64,000 bases of DNA from Piezodorus guildinii (taxonomy: Eukaryota > Arthropoda > Insecta > Hemiptera > Pentatomidae): assembly GCA_023052935.1 (NCBI GenBank), contig CM041292.1, positions 175,682,400 to 175,746,399 of the forward strand, written 5' to 3'. The notes under the pieces were generated by a model. The model was not told where the DNA came from, did no database searches, and saw only the letters and a program-made list of their open reading frames with translations. This document shows, piece by piece, positions 33,600 to 45,860 of the stretch; the stretch's first letter is position 1; each line of letters starts with the position of its first letter. The translations under genes were made by a program, and so were the position numbers.

Positions 33600-35060
33600 G
33601 CTATGTATCGAGAATACTGGAAAACTTGTATATAGAATGTAAATACCATGTAAATATTAGGGTTAGGTTATTTGTTAAGTTTAGAATTTAAGATAATCTT
33701 GTATTGATATGATATATGGAGAAGGAATGGGTCTCAGTTTTAATTATTGTGTTTAATCAAATCAATTAATAAATGTAGAGTAGGATAATGAGCATCCGAA
33801 AACTAATAGAAAAAGAATGGTGGATCTTTGTATATATGTTTTAATAGTCCTAATGCGGATCTCTTTTAAGTAATAAGGGAATAATTACCCTTTAAATGGA
33901 GTAGATATCAGTCCTCCTTATCATTCTGAGATGATATTTTACCTTCTAATAGGTTTTGTAAAGAGAAGAACCCTAAACGTGGAGTAGCTGTAGGCCTCCT
34001 TTAATCCCAAAGTCGGAAATGATATTTGTTGTAAATGATAATTTAATTTTTGTCGTTAAAAGGTCATCAGAAAGTTGAGATATTTTTATTATTATTTTCT
34101 TGTTGAAATCTGAGATTCATTCCACTTCTGAAGTATACTCCGATTGTGACGTTTAAATCTCTCCTATATTCATACTATTTATTTAACACTATTATGGCAT
34201 TATAAGTAATTGATAGGACCAGATTGTCATTGCGTAAGAGTAAGAATAATTTTAAACATAATGAGAATACTGAGGGTGTGTCATTACTGTAATATAATTA
34301 TTTGAAAGAAAATATTTTAAACAGGTAGAAATTTAATAGTAGATTCATGTTGTTTTTAATGATTTGCCATATAATAAGAAAATATCAAACAAATACTAGA
34401 TGTTCTGTTTGTAGCCATTATGTATCAACAGATTGTCTGAAAGGAAAATAAAATAAAATTAATTTCAATAGCACCGCATTTAATGTGAAGGATTATAATT
34501 AATTTTAGCGATTGACATTTTTGTGAGTAAAGAATTACTTTTACGTGTAAACTGAATTGAAAAGTACTATCATTATATTTTAATGTTTATTTATTTTTGG
34601 AGGTCATATTTGTAATGTCCTTTTGTTTCTCATAGATGTTATACAGTATTATAACTTGTTTGAGGATTTTCTTATTAGCTTATGTTTTGATACTTAAAGA
34701 AAAATCAAAAACCATACGGTTTTTTATTTTTATTTCCTCGCAGGTAAGGTGAATGCTATGTATCGAGAATACTGGAATGTGAAGGAATATTTTTGAATCG
34801 TATAAAATAGAGCAGTTTCCGGGCGACAAGCAGGAAGGTTTCTTAGAAGGCCTGTGCAGAAAACTGCACCTCTCCACTGCTTGGGAGAGATAGCCATTTA
34901 CCCAAAGGAGTCTGAGCCCGGACGGCAAGAGAAGCGGATGTCAAGCCGCGGACGGAAGAGGTCAGGGGGGTCAAGTCAGAGAATAATTATGCAGATATGT
35001 CAATAGGTACCTTCATGTTATATTATGTGGTAAATCGGAACCTCAGTATTCTCGATTATA
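33600..35060. other. AT-rich segment with repeated ATCGAGAATACTG
   Basis: GCTATGTATCGAGAATACTGG occurs at 33600 and 34756 (20-base core), and in reverse complement (CCTCAGTATTCTCGAT) at 35042. The segment 34763-35056 is thus a ~290-bp unit with inverted ends. It contains a TATAAAATAG box (~34801) and a GC-rich stretch, possibly a small DNA or LTR-type element. No ORF is supported. Confidence 0.45.
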
Positions 35061-35310
35061 ACAATACCTCACTGTACTAAGTTTTATGTGTAATAATAAT
35101 GTGTTTTTATGTGTACTATTTAATAAATAAATAAATGTGTATTTTAAGTTAATTAGTTTATTACCCTTTATGCCACCGAACATAGTAGTGTGTGTATGCG
35201 TTTATGATATGCACACATATATTAACCCATAATTGTAATTAGTTATTAATTATGTTCCTTCTGTCTATTGGCCAGACATGTATATTTCCATATACTGTAC
35301 AAACCTGTTA

Positions 35311-35337
35311 TTCTTAGGGGACCTAGTCCCAGAATAA
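35311..35337 (+). promoter_or_regulatory. LINE 3'-terminal hairpin (copy 2)
   Basis: TTCTTAGGGGACCTAGTCCC then AGAATAA. The GGGAC/GTCCC stem with a CTA loop is perfect. Same design as 23099 and 53701. Confidence 0.65.
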
Positions 35338-35359
35338 TTTTTTTTTCTATTTCTATTTC

Positions 35360-35545
35360 TATATATTTCATATTTAGGTAAGTAAAATTAAAAATCTGTT
35401 GCGGGCGACACACGACTTTCACTTACCTCGATTGTTAAAATCGATTTAAACGTATTAAATATACTTTAATTTGAAACATATTTTAATAGAGCATGTATTA
35501 ATTTTCGTTGGAAACATATGATTTAGATTAAATAATGTAACTGTA
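35360..35545 (-). repeat. Rep-A junction and start of another copy
   Basis: The end of one copy (AGGTAAGTAAAAT) is followed at once by the start of the next (AAATCTGTTGCGGGCGACAC), a head-to-tail junction like the one at 41235. Confidence 0.6.
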
Positions 35546-36015
35546 ATAGCTGAATCTCGCGGCTTCGCTCGTGATTATTTAATTTTGTATTGGTTTTAGT
35601 TTATATACGGTTTTGACGACCGCATCCCCAACTAACTTTTCCATCACATAGTCAAAACGGTCAACTACTCTTATCATGATAAGACGTATAAATTTGTTAT
35701 CGGTCAATCAGTTACTCTTCTAACTTTTTAGAACGAATAAAGATATTATTTGGTAACATATGTTAATTTTACTCAGTTGCATTTACAATAGCATACCTGT
35801 AGCAGTAGGCATAGCCATAACTACTTAATACGCTTTAGCTTTTAAGCATAATCGTTAAATACCCTAAAGTTCATTTACTACATAAATTTGAATTAACCCT
35901 ATTCGTAAGCGAAGCTTCCCACCAGAACAAAACTTCAGTTATTTGGGTTTTAGAAATAATTATTTGTATGTTTCAATTACAAAATGTTTTCAAGTCCCTT
36001 TAAATCATTTTAAAA
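35546..36015. other. unclassified; weak Helitron-like 3' end
   Basis: The reverse complement of 35546-35590 (AGCGAAGCCGCGAGATTCAG, then CTATTAC) resembles the 3' end of the Helitron-like element at 56850. The rest is AT-rich without features. Confidence 0.25.
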
Positions 36016-36021
36016 CACCAA

Positions 36022-37320
36022 TCAAAGTTGGTACGGGACACACAAGACTTTCTTTCACTTACCTCAGCTGTAAAAATCAATTTAAGAACCATTAAATAAA
36101 CTTAGAGTTTAAAGTTAATTTAAAAAATCTAGTGCGTGCAACACACACACTTTCACTTACCTCCGTTGTTAAAATCAATTTAAATTGTTCCTTTTAGAGT
36201 GCTTCCAATGGGAAGCTTCTCTACACGTATATCGTGTCATTGTATTATATAACTATCACACTTACTTGATGTATTTTTTTTTTGTTTTTGTTTAATTGTT
36301 CTTAAGAATGTAAAAATACTTTTAAAGATAAAAATAAATTGTTAATGAATTAATTATATTGAATTTCAATAGAAAAATGTGTATTATATGACCTATTCTG
36401 TTATTATCTATGACAATCAGTTAGTTTTATCGGCTTTTCATTTCGCTACAATTTGATGTCTAAAATAATAATTTTTTTAAAATCTTTAGCTTTCCAACGC
36501 TATGTTATACGTCTATATAACTGTTTTTATATGCAAAAACACTAAAATTGCATTAAAACATATTTTTGGTCTTGTCTCTTTTAGTTGGATATCGTATTCA
36601 TTCAAATTATATATTTATCCATTTGTTAACTTTGTTAAATAGATGATATACTTACATTTGTAGATTCTACTAAATTAAAGATGCTCTACAGTAATAAAAT
36701 ACAAAAATTCGCTATTTAAGTCAGACTATTTTAATGATAATAAAACCTAGATGACATTAAATCCCATAAAATTATACATCAAAGGGGGGTTAATGAAAAT
36801 CGTTAGAGCAATTTCTCAGAAAATCGTAAAAAGGTGATAAATTCTTGGTTGTTCTTCTGAATAACTGATTTAGATGAAAAAGTTGCTGTAACGCCTCGGG
36901 CGTTTAGTTTTCTTAAATACGAAATTTCCATATTGTACGACCATCGATTATCGTGCTGGACTTACCCTCCACACGCGGACAACTTCATTGGTAAAAACTT
37001 CATTGGTAAAAACTTCATTGGTAAAAACTTCATTGTAAAAACAAACGGTTACATGGACCACACTACTATACACAGCGAACAAGGCTAGAGCTTAACTACT
37101 ACATAATGATCTGAATGACTGACTGGAATGAATGAATGCTTACATCTCTAAGAGGGATATTTATACAATACTAGAAAGAGCGGGAAAGTGCTGATTCAGG
37201 GATGTAAGGTTTTGTACCTTAACTAAAACCTGTATTTCCGTCGAAAACTGGAAATCGAAAATTTTTACGATAGCAATACTTTCCCTTACTATATATATTG
37301 CATATATGGGTAAGTAGGAT
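36022..37320 (-). repeat. Rep-A copy, near full length, with inserts
   Basis: Two end monomers (GTTGGTACGGGACACACAAG at 36026, AATCTAGTGCGTGCAACACA at 36127) lead into the ~1-kb body and finish TTTCCCTTACTATATATAT and GGGTAAGTAGG. The solo-LTR-like insert (see 32453) is at ~36990-37190, preceded by a small array of TAAAAACTTCATTGG. It is noncoding. Confidence 0.75.
36980..37045 (+). repeat. short tandem array (AACTTCATTGGTAAA)n
   Basis: Four copies of a 15-17 bp unit, the last shortened. The unit comes from the TTATTGGTAAAAAC of the insert, which is single-copy at 32493. Confidence 0.85.
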
Positions 37321-37379
37321 AAAAGTAAAACCCATATTTCTATTTAAATTCAATATAATTAATTCTTTAACAATCTATT

Positions 37380-38120
37380 GGATTATTATTTTCAATAATG
37401 AACCTTTGTAATAGACCGAAAAAAATTACCTCCTCCCCTGAAAATTTGATTGTTTACATTTCAAGAAACGCAAAACTTCAATAAAGAATAAAAAAACATC
37501 CGTTTGTCCGCCAGACTCGACATTACTCCAAAAATACTGGACCAATTTTTTGAAATTCGCCACAAAAATACTAGTCCATGCAACGATGACCCTAACACGT
37601 AGAAGTTGATATCAGCTCGTTAGTTTTAAACTGTCGGACGATTTAAAGGGACTTAATTCAATAACTAAAGAAAAAAAATTGAAATTTTATACATAAATAC
37701 GTCGATAACTCAATTATTTTTGGAGATAAAGAAAAATGTGTTTAGAGTTTTAATCAGTAATGTGCGACAAAAAAAATAAAATAAAATAATGTCTTACAAA
37801 GTTTTAAAATAAATCACTGAAAATGGTTCAGAACTAACACAGATATTGTGTTTTGAAATTAACAGTGGTGATATCCCATTTTCCTTTGGATTATTTATTG
37901 TTTTTCAATTTCAATTATTGACTATTAGCAGATTAAATTAAAAAATTGAAATTTTACCCATAAATACGCCCATAACTCTAATTAAAAAATAAATACCAAA
38001 GTTTATAAATAACAGAGATACATCGTTTAGAAATTAGCAATGGTTTGGACCATTTTCCTTTGAATTATTTATTGTTTTTTTCTTTAGTTAACTATCTATA
38101 AACAGTTTTATAAAGAGACA
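37380..38120 (-). repeat. Rep-B copy
   Basis: Contains AATAATGAACCTTTGTAAT, the GATGACCCTAACACGTAGAA block and repeated AACTC...ATTTTTGGAGATAAAG units. It is collinear with 56985-57720 read on the other strand. No ORF. Confidence 0.7.
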
Positions 38121-38199
38121 CCCTCATAATATTAATATATTATTTGGAAATAATAAATCATTGTGTAATTATTTGCAGTTTTTTTTTTTTTTACTTTAA

Positions 38200-39240
38200 C
38201 TTACTATGTATAGTAAGGGAAAGTATTGCGATCGTAAAAATTTACGAATTCCAGTTTTCAACGGAGATACACGTTTTAGGGTCTCCGAGTTCAAATAAGT
38301 CCCGTAAAAAGGTGTGTGTGTATGTGTGTGTGTGTATATATATGTGTGTGTGTGTATATATGTGTGTGTGTGGTAACTCCCGGGCGGAAAACGAAAAAGT
38401 CCTATGAAGCTGAAATTTCATATTTAAGACACCTATACGCCCGATATGTTACAAAAACTTTTTCGTCAAAATCGGCTAACCAGAAGAGCCACTTTATACC
38501 ATGCATATTGCACCTTTTTATGATTTTCCCAAAAACGGCTCTAACGATTTTGATTAAACTCGCTATGCCGATGTTAAGTTAAATGGGCTTTAATATCATG
38601 TAGGTTTTATTCTGATTAAAATGGTCTGACAGGGCTTAAATGCCGATATTTTAAATTTTCTTCCCCTAAAGTACCTTTAATTGTGTTGATTCAATAAAAA
38701 TAACTATCTTGTTACTACTGATGAAATATATAAATAGGTATACCAAACTAAAGGAAAAAACTGATATAATATTTTTTTAAAGCAATTTTTTGTTTTTGAA
38801 CATAAGAACAGTGTAATATACCGTTGGAAAGCTAAAGATTTCAGAAAAAAAAATTATCTAATACACAAGCTTGTAAAAGTTAATAAAGAGTGACGAAAAG
38901 CCAATGAACTAACTGATTTTTTTAGATGATAATATAATTGATTTTTTAATAAAACACATGTTACTCTCACTTACCTATATATGGAATATATAGTAAGGGA
39001 AAGTATAGCGATCATGAAAATTTTCGACGGAAATACACGTTCTATTTAAATCCAACTTAATTAATTCTTTAACAGTTTCACTCATTTTTACCTCTTACTG
39101 TATTTTATTTATTTCTTCATCCCTACCTTGCCATATGGCGTCGGTAGCATAACTTAAATGTGATGCTCAAACTCTATTTAAGAAGAAATTAAATTTATTT
39201 TGCAAATGGAGGTAAGTGAAAGTGGTTTGTTACGCGCACC
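38200..39240 (+). repeat. Rep-A copy, full length, with (GT)n
   Basis: It runs from ATAGTAAGGGAAAGTATTGC through a GT-rich microsatellite (38311-38372), GAAATTTCATATTTAAG, GAAAGCTAAAGATTTC, to GGAGGTAAGTGAAAGTGG and TTACGCGCACCAGATTTTT. A second start (CACTTACCTATATATGG at 38968) is nested near its end. The small ORFs over the GT run are low-complexity. Confidence 0.8.
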
Positions 39241-40264
39241 AGATTTTTGTTATTACTTATGCACTAAAGAGGAACATTCAATTGAGTGCCCCACTGTTGG
39301 TAAAATGCCTTTTTATCAAGATAATGTGAGCTACTATGATGGTGCGGTGAATTAATAAACACTTTTAATATTGATCTTGTAATATTTTGTGATTCATAGT
39401 CATCCTCGCAACATGTCCGACTGATTTAATGAAGAAAAGTCAATAAAGGATATTTGAATTTTAATTAAAAACCAATTACCTTTTTTACGAGCAAAAATCA
39501 ATTGTAAGACACTCGAAAAGAGATATTACAAGCCAATACAAAACAGTGTTATCTTGACTCGTCACTCGCCTAAAGGATCAGCAAATGTAAACATGACAAA
39601 AACTCTTCGCCTTTCTCAGTTGAGAAAATTACATTTTTAATAGATTTGTCGTTCCTTAGACAATTTTCAACAATGGCAACATGTTTTATAAAAAGCAACC
39701 TGACTGATAGTCCAGGAGCCATGTACATTCAGGTTGTTACCTCATCGAACATACGTCTAGAATATTTTTTTAAATTTATTTCTATTATATTTATTAAAAA
39801 AAATGCATTTATTGCGGTCCTAAAACCCTTACTAAGGAGCTAATTAATTTGATTAAGTGACTAATTACATCCGATTTCCTAGCACATCAAACTTACGATT
39901 AGTTTTTGTTTTAACTAGTCTGTTATGTCTGAAAAATGACAAAAATGCATTTCTTGTGGTTTAGAAACTCTTACAAATGACCGCCAGAAGACCAAACGTC
40001 GAGCGAAGCGACGTGGAGGCCGCCGGCCCACCCGTTAAAATGACCTTTGGTGTGACAAGTTCAGTGCAAATTGACTTAAAATAAGACTATATTGAGTCAA
40101 TATTGTGAGATTATATGCTTTGGTAATTTATATGAAATTTTAATTTTGTTTTAATATAAAATATCTATTTATTCAGCTATGAGTAAAGGAATATATAAAA
40201 TTTCAATATTAAAATATTTAAAGCAGTAATAAAAGACTAATTTGTCAAAATATCTGTACAATAA
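39241..40264. other. unannotated; hairpin at 39997-40013
   Basis: AT-rich sequence with a GC-rich spot: CGTCGAGCGAAGCGACG (perfect 5-bp stem) followed by GGAGGCCGCCGGCCC. I see no gene. Confidence 0.4.
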
Positions 40265-41235
40265 AAAAAAAATTGGTACGGAAACACATGGCTTTCACTT
40301 ACCTCGACTGTTAAAATCAATTTAAAAACAATTAAATATACTTCAATTTGAAAAATCAGATGCGCGCAACACACGATTACCTCCGTTATTTATATCTATT
40401 TAAGAATTTTTAAGCAAATTTAGAAACGAAAACATATTGTTGAAGAATTATTTACATTGGATTTTAATATAAATAGTTGTTTTATTAAATATATTATTAC
40501 CTAAAATAATTAGTTGGTTCATCGGTTTTTCATCACTATCCATTAACTTTCAAAAGCTTGTGTATGAGATGATATTTTTTCTAAAATCTTTAGCTTTCCA
40601 ACGATATATTATACATCTATATTACTGTTTTCAAATTAAAAAACACAAAAATTGCATACAAAAATATTTTGGCTATTTTCTTCTTTAGTTGGATGTCGAA
40701 TTCGGTCAAGTTATACATTTACCGTTTTTTTTTAGCAATGCCAGCAAGATGATTTGGCTAATTTCATAAAATTTACAAACTCGAGAGGAGGAAATTTTGA
40801 ACTATTGGCATTGAAGCCCTGTCAGACCATTTCATTCAGAATGAAACCTAAATGTTATATAGCTCGTCCAATTTTACATAGATGTAGCTGTGTAAACTAT
40901 TTAAATAGTTTAATCAAAATCGTTAGAGCCGTTTTTTATTAAATCGTAAATAGGTGTAAAATGCATTGTATAAAGTGGCTATTCCAGTTAGCTGATTTTG
41001 ATCAAAAACTTGCTGTAACATCTCGGGCGTATAGTGGCCCTTAAATATGAAATTTCAGTTTCATAGGACTTTCCGTTTACGCGCGGGAGATACCACACAA
41101 GGAACACACACACTGACTTTTTATCGGGACTTGGTTATTTGGACTCAGGGGGTCCTAATACGTGTATTTCCTTTGAAAACTGGAATTTGAATTTTTCACG
41201 ATTGCAATACTTTTCCTTACTATATATTCCATTTT
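40265..41235 (-). repeat. Rep-A copy, near full length
   Basis: It starts with two end monomers (40270, 40352) and ends TTTTCCTTACTATATATTCC and TAGATAAGTGA at 41235, where the next copy begins directly. Confidence 0.8.
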
Positions 41236-41853
41236 TAGATAAGTGAATCTGGTGCGCGGAACGCACGACTTTCACTTACCTCCGTTGTTTATATCAATTT
41301 AAGAATTTTACATTTAGAGATAAAAATACATTTTTAAAGAATTAATTAAATTGAATTCCTACAGAAACATGTGTTTTATTTTTTAAAAAAATGGATTATA
41401 TTCATATTTAAAACAGTCAGTTTTATCGAATTTTCATCACTCTTTATCAACTTTTACAATTTTCTGTATAAAAGGTATATTATACATGTATATTACCGTT
41501 CTTATGTTCAAAAACAAAAAATTACAATGATAAAGGTTTTTTTCAGTTTTCTCTTTTAGTTGGATATCGAATTCGTTCAACTTATATATTTACCTGTTTT
41601 TTATCGTTGATAATAAGATTATATTCTTATATTTTTTTAGTATCTACAAAATTAAAGGTACTTTAGAGTAAGAAAATTTAAAATATTGGTATTAAACCCT
41701 GTCAGACTATTTTAATCAGAATGAAACCTATATGATATATAAAGCCCATTAAATTTTATATCAATATGGCGGTTTTTTAATCAAAATGAGCCGTTTTTCG
41801 AGAAAATCGTAAAAAGGTGCTAAATGCCAGGTATAAAATGGTTCTTTTTATGG
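41236..41853 (-). repeat. Rep-A copy, cut by a Tc1 element
   Basis: It begins AATCTGGTGCGCGGAACGCA in head-to-tail tandem with the previous copy and runs through the same blocks until ATAAAATGGTTC. There Tc1-like sequence starts. Confidence 0.8.
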
Positions 41854-43150
41854 TAATACACACTGATCCACAAAAGAAGTACCTCACTTTGAATTTTTTT
41901 TTTTTTATTTTAAAGTACGATGAGTTTCTGTTAACAATTATTAAGAAGTTTATGAAATAGAAACTTTTGTTTACTTTATGTAAACAAAAACATGACCTAT
42001 GATCAATAATGTAAACAAAAACATGAACTAAGGTAATAATCATTTAACAAATAACAGTTCTTATTGCGTTTTCGTGTGAACATACTAAAATAAGGTTCAA
42101 ATTTGTTTAAAAACTTGTTAATTACAATTATCATTGATCCTTAAAATGGTAATAACCACCGAACATGTGGCCAGTAAGTCGAAAATGGCCAGTCAGTCCA
42201 AACCCTGCTAGGCAGTAGGATTACCTAAAACCACTGTGCGTGGAGCAATCCGACTCAACACACGCAGGTTCGGGTCGCCCAAGAACGACACAGCATGAGA
42301 TAATCGGTTTATTTTAATACATACTCTTCGAAATCGCTATTCTTCTGCTTTTGAGACTGCTCAAAGGCTTCGGGCGGTTCGTAATGTTTTAATTAGTGCC
42401 GAAACAGTCAGAAAAAGACTTGCTGAAATGAGCTTACATCCCAAGAGGGTAGCCACAAGTCCACAGCTCACTGTTAATAATCGAAGAGCCCGTTTAGAGT
42501 TTGCTCGAGAGCACATATTGTGGAATGAAAATTTTTTGACTGTAATTTTTTTCTGAAATGTAATGGAGTCGTGTTTTTCACTTTACTCTCCAAATGGACC
42601 CGCTAGAGTTTACTGAAGGTCAGGTGAGAGTTATTCTGAATTTAACATTGCTGGGAGAGTGCAATTTGGAGGTGGTTCAGTGATAGTGTTGGGTGGAATA
42701 TCTCTGGAAGCGAAAATTGATCCCCATATCTTCAACAGATCTTTCCTAAATGCTGATTTGTACATAACAGAGATCCTCGCACAATATGTTATACCTTTTG
42801 CTCCATTTATATGAGAACATTTTATTTTTATGTATGACAATGATCGACCACACACTGCAAACTGTGTCCAGCAATATCTTAATGGTACGCGAATTCAGAA
42901 TTTGATGGCCAGCTCGTAACCCTGACTTAAATCCTATTGAACCTTTCTAGGATGAACTTGGCAGAAGAAGAATTAACCCTCACGAAAACTTACAGGATCT
43001 AAGAACTTGAGAAGCATGGGGGGAAATCCGTCTTCATAGCTCTTGCCTGGTTTGACAGCGGAAATGGCGATTTATGTAGCAATGGTATCTTAGCCAGTAG
43101 CAGCTGCAATACTCGTATTGCCTCAAGGCAGGGGAGGGTAACAAATAAAT
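41854..43150 (+). mobile_element. Tc1-like DNA transposon, decayed
   Basis: It begins CACACTGATCCACAAAAGAA, a terminal repeat in Tc1 style. The transposase remnant follows (see 42170-43140). I cannot find a matching terminal repeat on the right, so that side is probably truncated. Confidence 0.65.
42170..43140 (+). pseudogene. Tc1/mariner transposase, many stops and frameshifts
   Basis: This would be a DDE cut-and-paste transposase. Conceptual reading in changing frames gives RNRYSSAFETAQRLRAVRN (DNA-binding half), RVATSPQLTVNNRRARLEFA and REHILWN. Then follow FGGGSVIVLGGISLEAKIDP, FNRSFLNADLYITEILAQYV, FMYDNDRPHTANCVQQYLNG (second catalytic Asp), and a damaged LNPIE region near 42935 for the third acidic residue. 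At least five breaks. Confidence 0.75.
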
Positions 43151-44504
43151 AATACAGTGGCAACTTTAACCAATATCATAGCCAGAGTATAAACTGGGGC
43201 AGAATAAGGGATCATAGAAAAACTGTTTTCAATTACTTCTTCTTCCTTATTGAATATAATCTATTTAAATCCCATTTTTTTAGAACCATCTCATCTTCCT
43301 GCTCAATTTAAACAAATCGGATCCAAAATGTGTAATAGATTGTAGTCTAAAACGATGAATAAATCGAACATAAAATGAAAATTAAACGACTTTAAAGTTT
43401 ACCCTACACGCTCATGAGAGTCGCGCCTCAGGGCACGTTATCATAACTCACTCCAAAAGTCGAGATAAATGTTTACAATCCGAATTGCTCCTAAGGAAGG
43501 AGATTGATAAGGAGGTATATTGTCAGGTTTTGATGTTTACAATACTAATCTCTTCCATTCACTCAGCTCCTGGATTTGGTGCCTAGTATTGAAATCGATA
43601 ACCGTTTGCTCAATCGGTTCATGGCAGGCTCAAACTCTACACACCGTCCCTTATCTATTCTCGAAAAATGAATCAAGATTATTTCAAGTGATTTTTGTAT
43701 GCATATGTATATACGAGTATATGGTTGATCACAGGATTTTCCTAAACATTTTTCTTTCTTCAGAATTTCCATGTCTCTTTTTCTGTCCAGGATCAAGGTT
43801 TCACTGGCACATAAGATTGTTGCTTTAATTATTGTGTTGTAATGTCTAGTTTTGGTATTAGGAGATGGACATTTTAATTATGAAGGTTTTGCAGCACCCC
43901 TAAGCCTTAACGACCTAAGTGGCCTGGAATGGGAGTCACAGTGCCCGCCTCCAACCCTAAGCTAGGGCCACAACTAAAAATTATTAAAAGGAGTGGAATA
44001 ACATGTTAGAATACAAGGTGGAGTCAGATCGTTTTAAATTCCAAGCAAGTACTTAATGTTCTTATTGACTTTACTAATTCATATCATCATTGCGTATAAA
44101 GACTATCTAGAAATTGGTAATTACAATAAAACATCACTAAAGCGCTATAAAGACTATGTTTGAAAATTTAAAAACAAACATATATTTTGAACCCAGATGT
44201 TGCTGCCTCGCACCAGGACAGCTAAAAATGGACTAAAAACCTTTATCGATTTGTTTTTTCTCGGTTTTGGTCAAAATTATTAGATTCGGGGCGGTCAAGG
44301 CCTTCCAGAGAGGTTCCTTACGTAACGCCTCCACGATTTCCTACATCGTTACACATTTACATACACAACTTTAAATATGTATAATTAATGTCTACACCAC
44401 ACAGCATAATGTATAATTAATGTGTAGCTCACACATTAAATGTCTACATTATATGTGATAATGTGCACATCAGTCATTAAATGTGTTGGTGTAGATGACA
44501 CTGA
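43151..44504. other. unannotated sequence
   Basis: The open frame at 43520-43828 has no family motif. A CTAAGCTAGGGCC-containing patch at 43885-43975 is moderately GC-rich. No supported features. Confidence 0.35.
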
Positions 44505-44715
44505 ATATATAGTGGCTATAGGATGCAGTATATAATATGCAATGGCAATAGGATATAGGACACAATATATAGTGGCTATGGGATGTAGTAGATAATATGC
44601 AATGGCTATAGGATATAGGACACAATATATAGTGGCTATAGGATAGAGGATATAATATGCAATGACTACAGAATATAGGACACAATATATAGTGGCTATA
44701 GGATGTAGTATATAA
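44505..44715 (+). repeat. 60-bp tandem repeat, 3.5 copies
   Basis: The unit starts ATATATAGTGGCTATAGGAT. Copies begin at 44505, 44565, 44625 and 44685. The unit itself is a diverged dimer of a ~30-bp sequence (TATAGGATATAGGACACA / TATAGGATGCAGTATATA). Open frames on the minus strand are a by-product. Confidence 0.9.
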
Positions 44716-45179
44716 TTGCTATAGAACATGGGGTATAGTGGATAGGGTGGCCCCTATCTTAACGACAAGCCAAAGCCAAAGCTCAACACGAAATATTCTC
44801 AATTATTCAATTTAATTTTCGTTTAATGCTGTAATTAATTACTGCATGTTTAAAATGTATTATTCAAATTTTACGTAAGGAAAGTAAATCCTATCATTAA
44901 CATATCTTCCTTCTTATCCCCGCAAATGCATTTATTGTCTCATGTCTAAATCTTCTCATCTATTAACTCGTTACATCCTTTACTTATATAAACAAGCTAT
45001 AAACTAAAATGTTCTCGGAGGTTTCTTAAACAATAAAGTCATAATTTTATAATAACATGTTTGTTTAATTATAATAGAAATAATAATTATTATCCTCATA
45101 ATATGGTTCCCATATAAGATGAATGGGGTGTTGTGGGTAGGAGTGAAAAGGTTGTAGGTATGGATTGGATGGTTAGTTT

Positions 45180-45860
45180 TATACTTTTTTGCTTTATTAT
45201 TTTCAATAGAACTTTTCAATGTAATCGACCAAAAGAAAAAAATTATCCCCCTCTCCAAACTTAAGGGCTTACGTTTTAAGATTGCGTATAACTTGAATAA
45301 ATACACCCATAACTCAGAAGTAGAGAAAAATAAGTAGAGTTTATTAGAATCAGTAAACTGCAATAAAAACAAATACAAACTTGATTTGAATTATTGGAAT
45401 GCAAATCGAGAAAAAAGGAAAAAAAATAGTAACGCTGTCCTGTATAAATACTATTGGTTTGTTATTTTCAATAATAAAGCTTTGTAGTTGACAAATGGTG
45501 TATTATTATATAAAAAATAAAAACAATTACCCCCCTCCAAACTTGAGGGCTTACGTTTTAAGATTGCGTAGAACTTGAATAAATACGCCCAAAACTCAGT
45601 TATTTTTGAACATAGAGAAAAATCCGTAGAGATTTTTAGAATAAATATACTGCGAAAGAAAAAACAAAAAATTGATTTGAATTATTGGAATTAAAATCGA
45701 AAGAAAAGGAAAGGAAATAGTAACGCAGTCTAGTATAAATGCTATCGGTTTATTATTTTCAATAATGTACCTTTGTAATTGATCAAAAAAAAAAATAAAT
45801 ACAAAAAATAATGAGCCCCAACCCATAAAATTTGAGGGCTTACACTTTAACGTGCATAGT
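45180..45860 (-). repeat. Rep-B array, about 2.5 units of ~290 bp
   Basis: TTATTTTCAATAATGAA/AGC recurs near 45196, 45462 and 45752. The AAACTTGAGGGCTTACG block recurs near 45258, 45540 and 45824, and the AACTCAGT...TTTTGAACATAGAG block near 45312 and 45594. Spacing is ~285-290 bp, so Rep-B can be tandem. Confidence 0.75.

Larger units (their letters stand above)
32741..35355 (+). mobile_element. LINE-D': CR1/Kiri-like LINE 3' half, with internal insertion
   Basis: It inserted into the TATATA of a Rep-A copy. The coding part ends at ~33457. The 3' UTR ends in the hairpin TTCTTAGGGGACCTAGTCCC (35311-35330), AGAATAA and (TTCTAT)n. Between ~33600 and ~35060 there is foreign or low-similarity sequence. 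Confidence 0.65.

Noticed and set aside
38144..38582. Two overlapping open frames of ~88 codons
   Set aside because: They run across the (GT)n microsatellite of a Rep-A copy; sequence is low-complexity.
43520..43828. 102-codon open frame
   Set aside because: No domain, no codon bias, and the opposite strand is open as well; probably chance.
44436..44729. 97- and 71-codon open frames with tandem peptide repeats
   Set aside because: They follow the 60-bp tandem repeat (20-residue period) and have no independent support.
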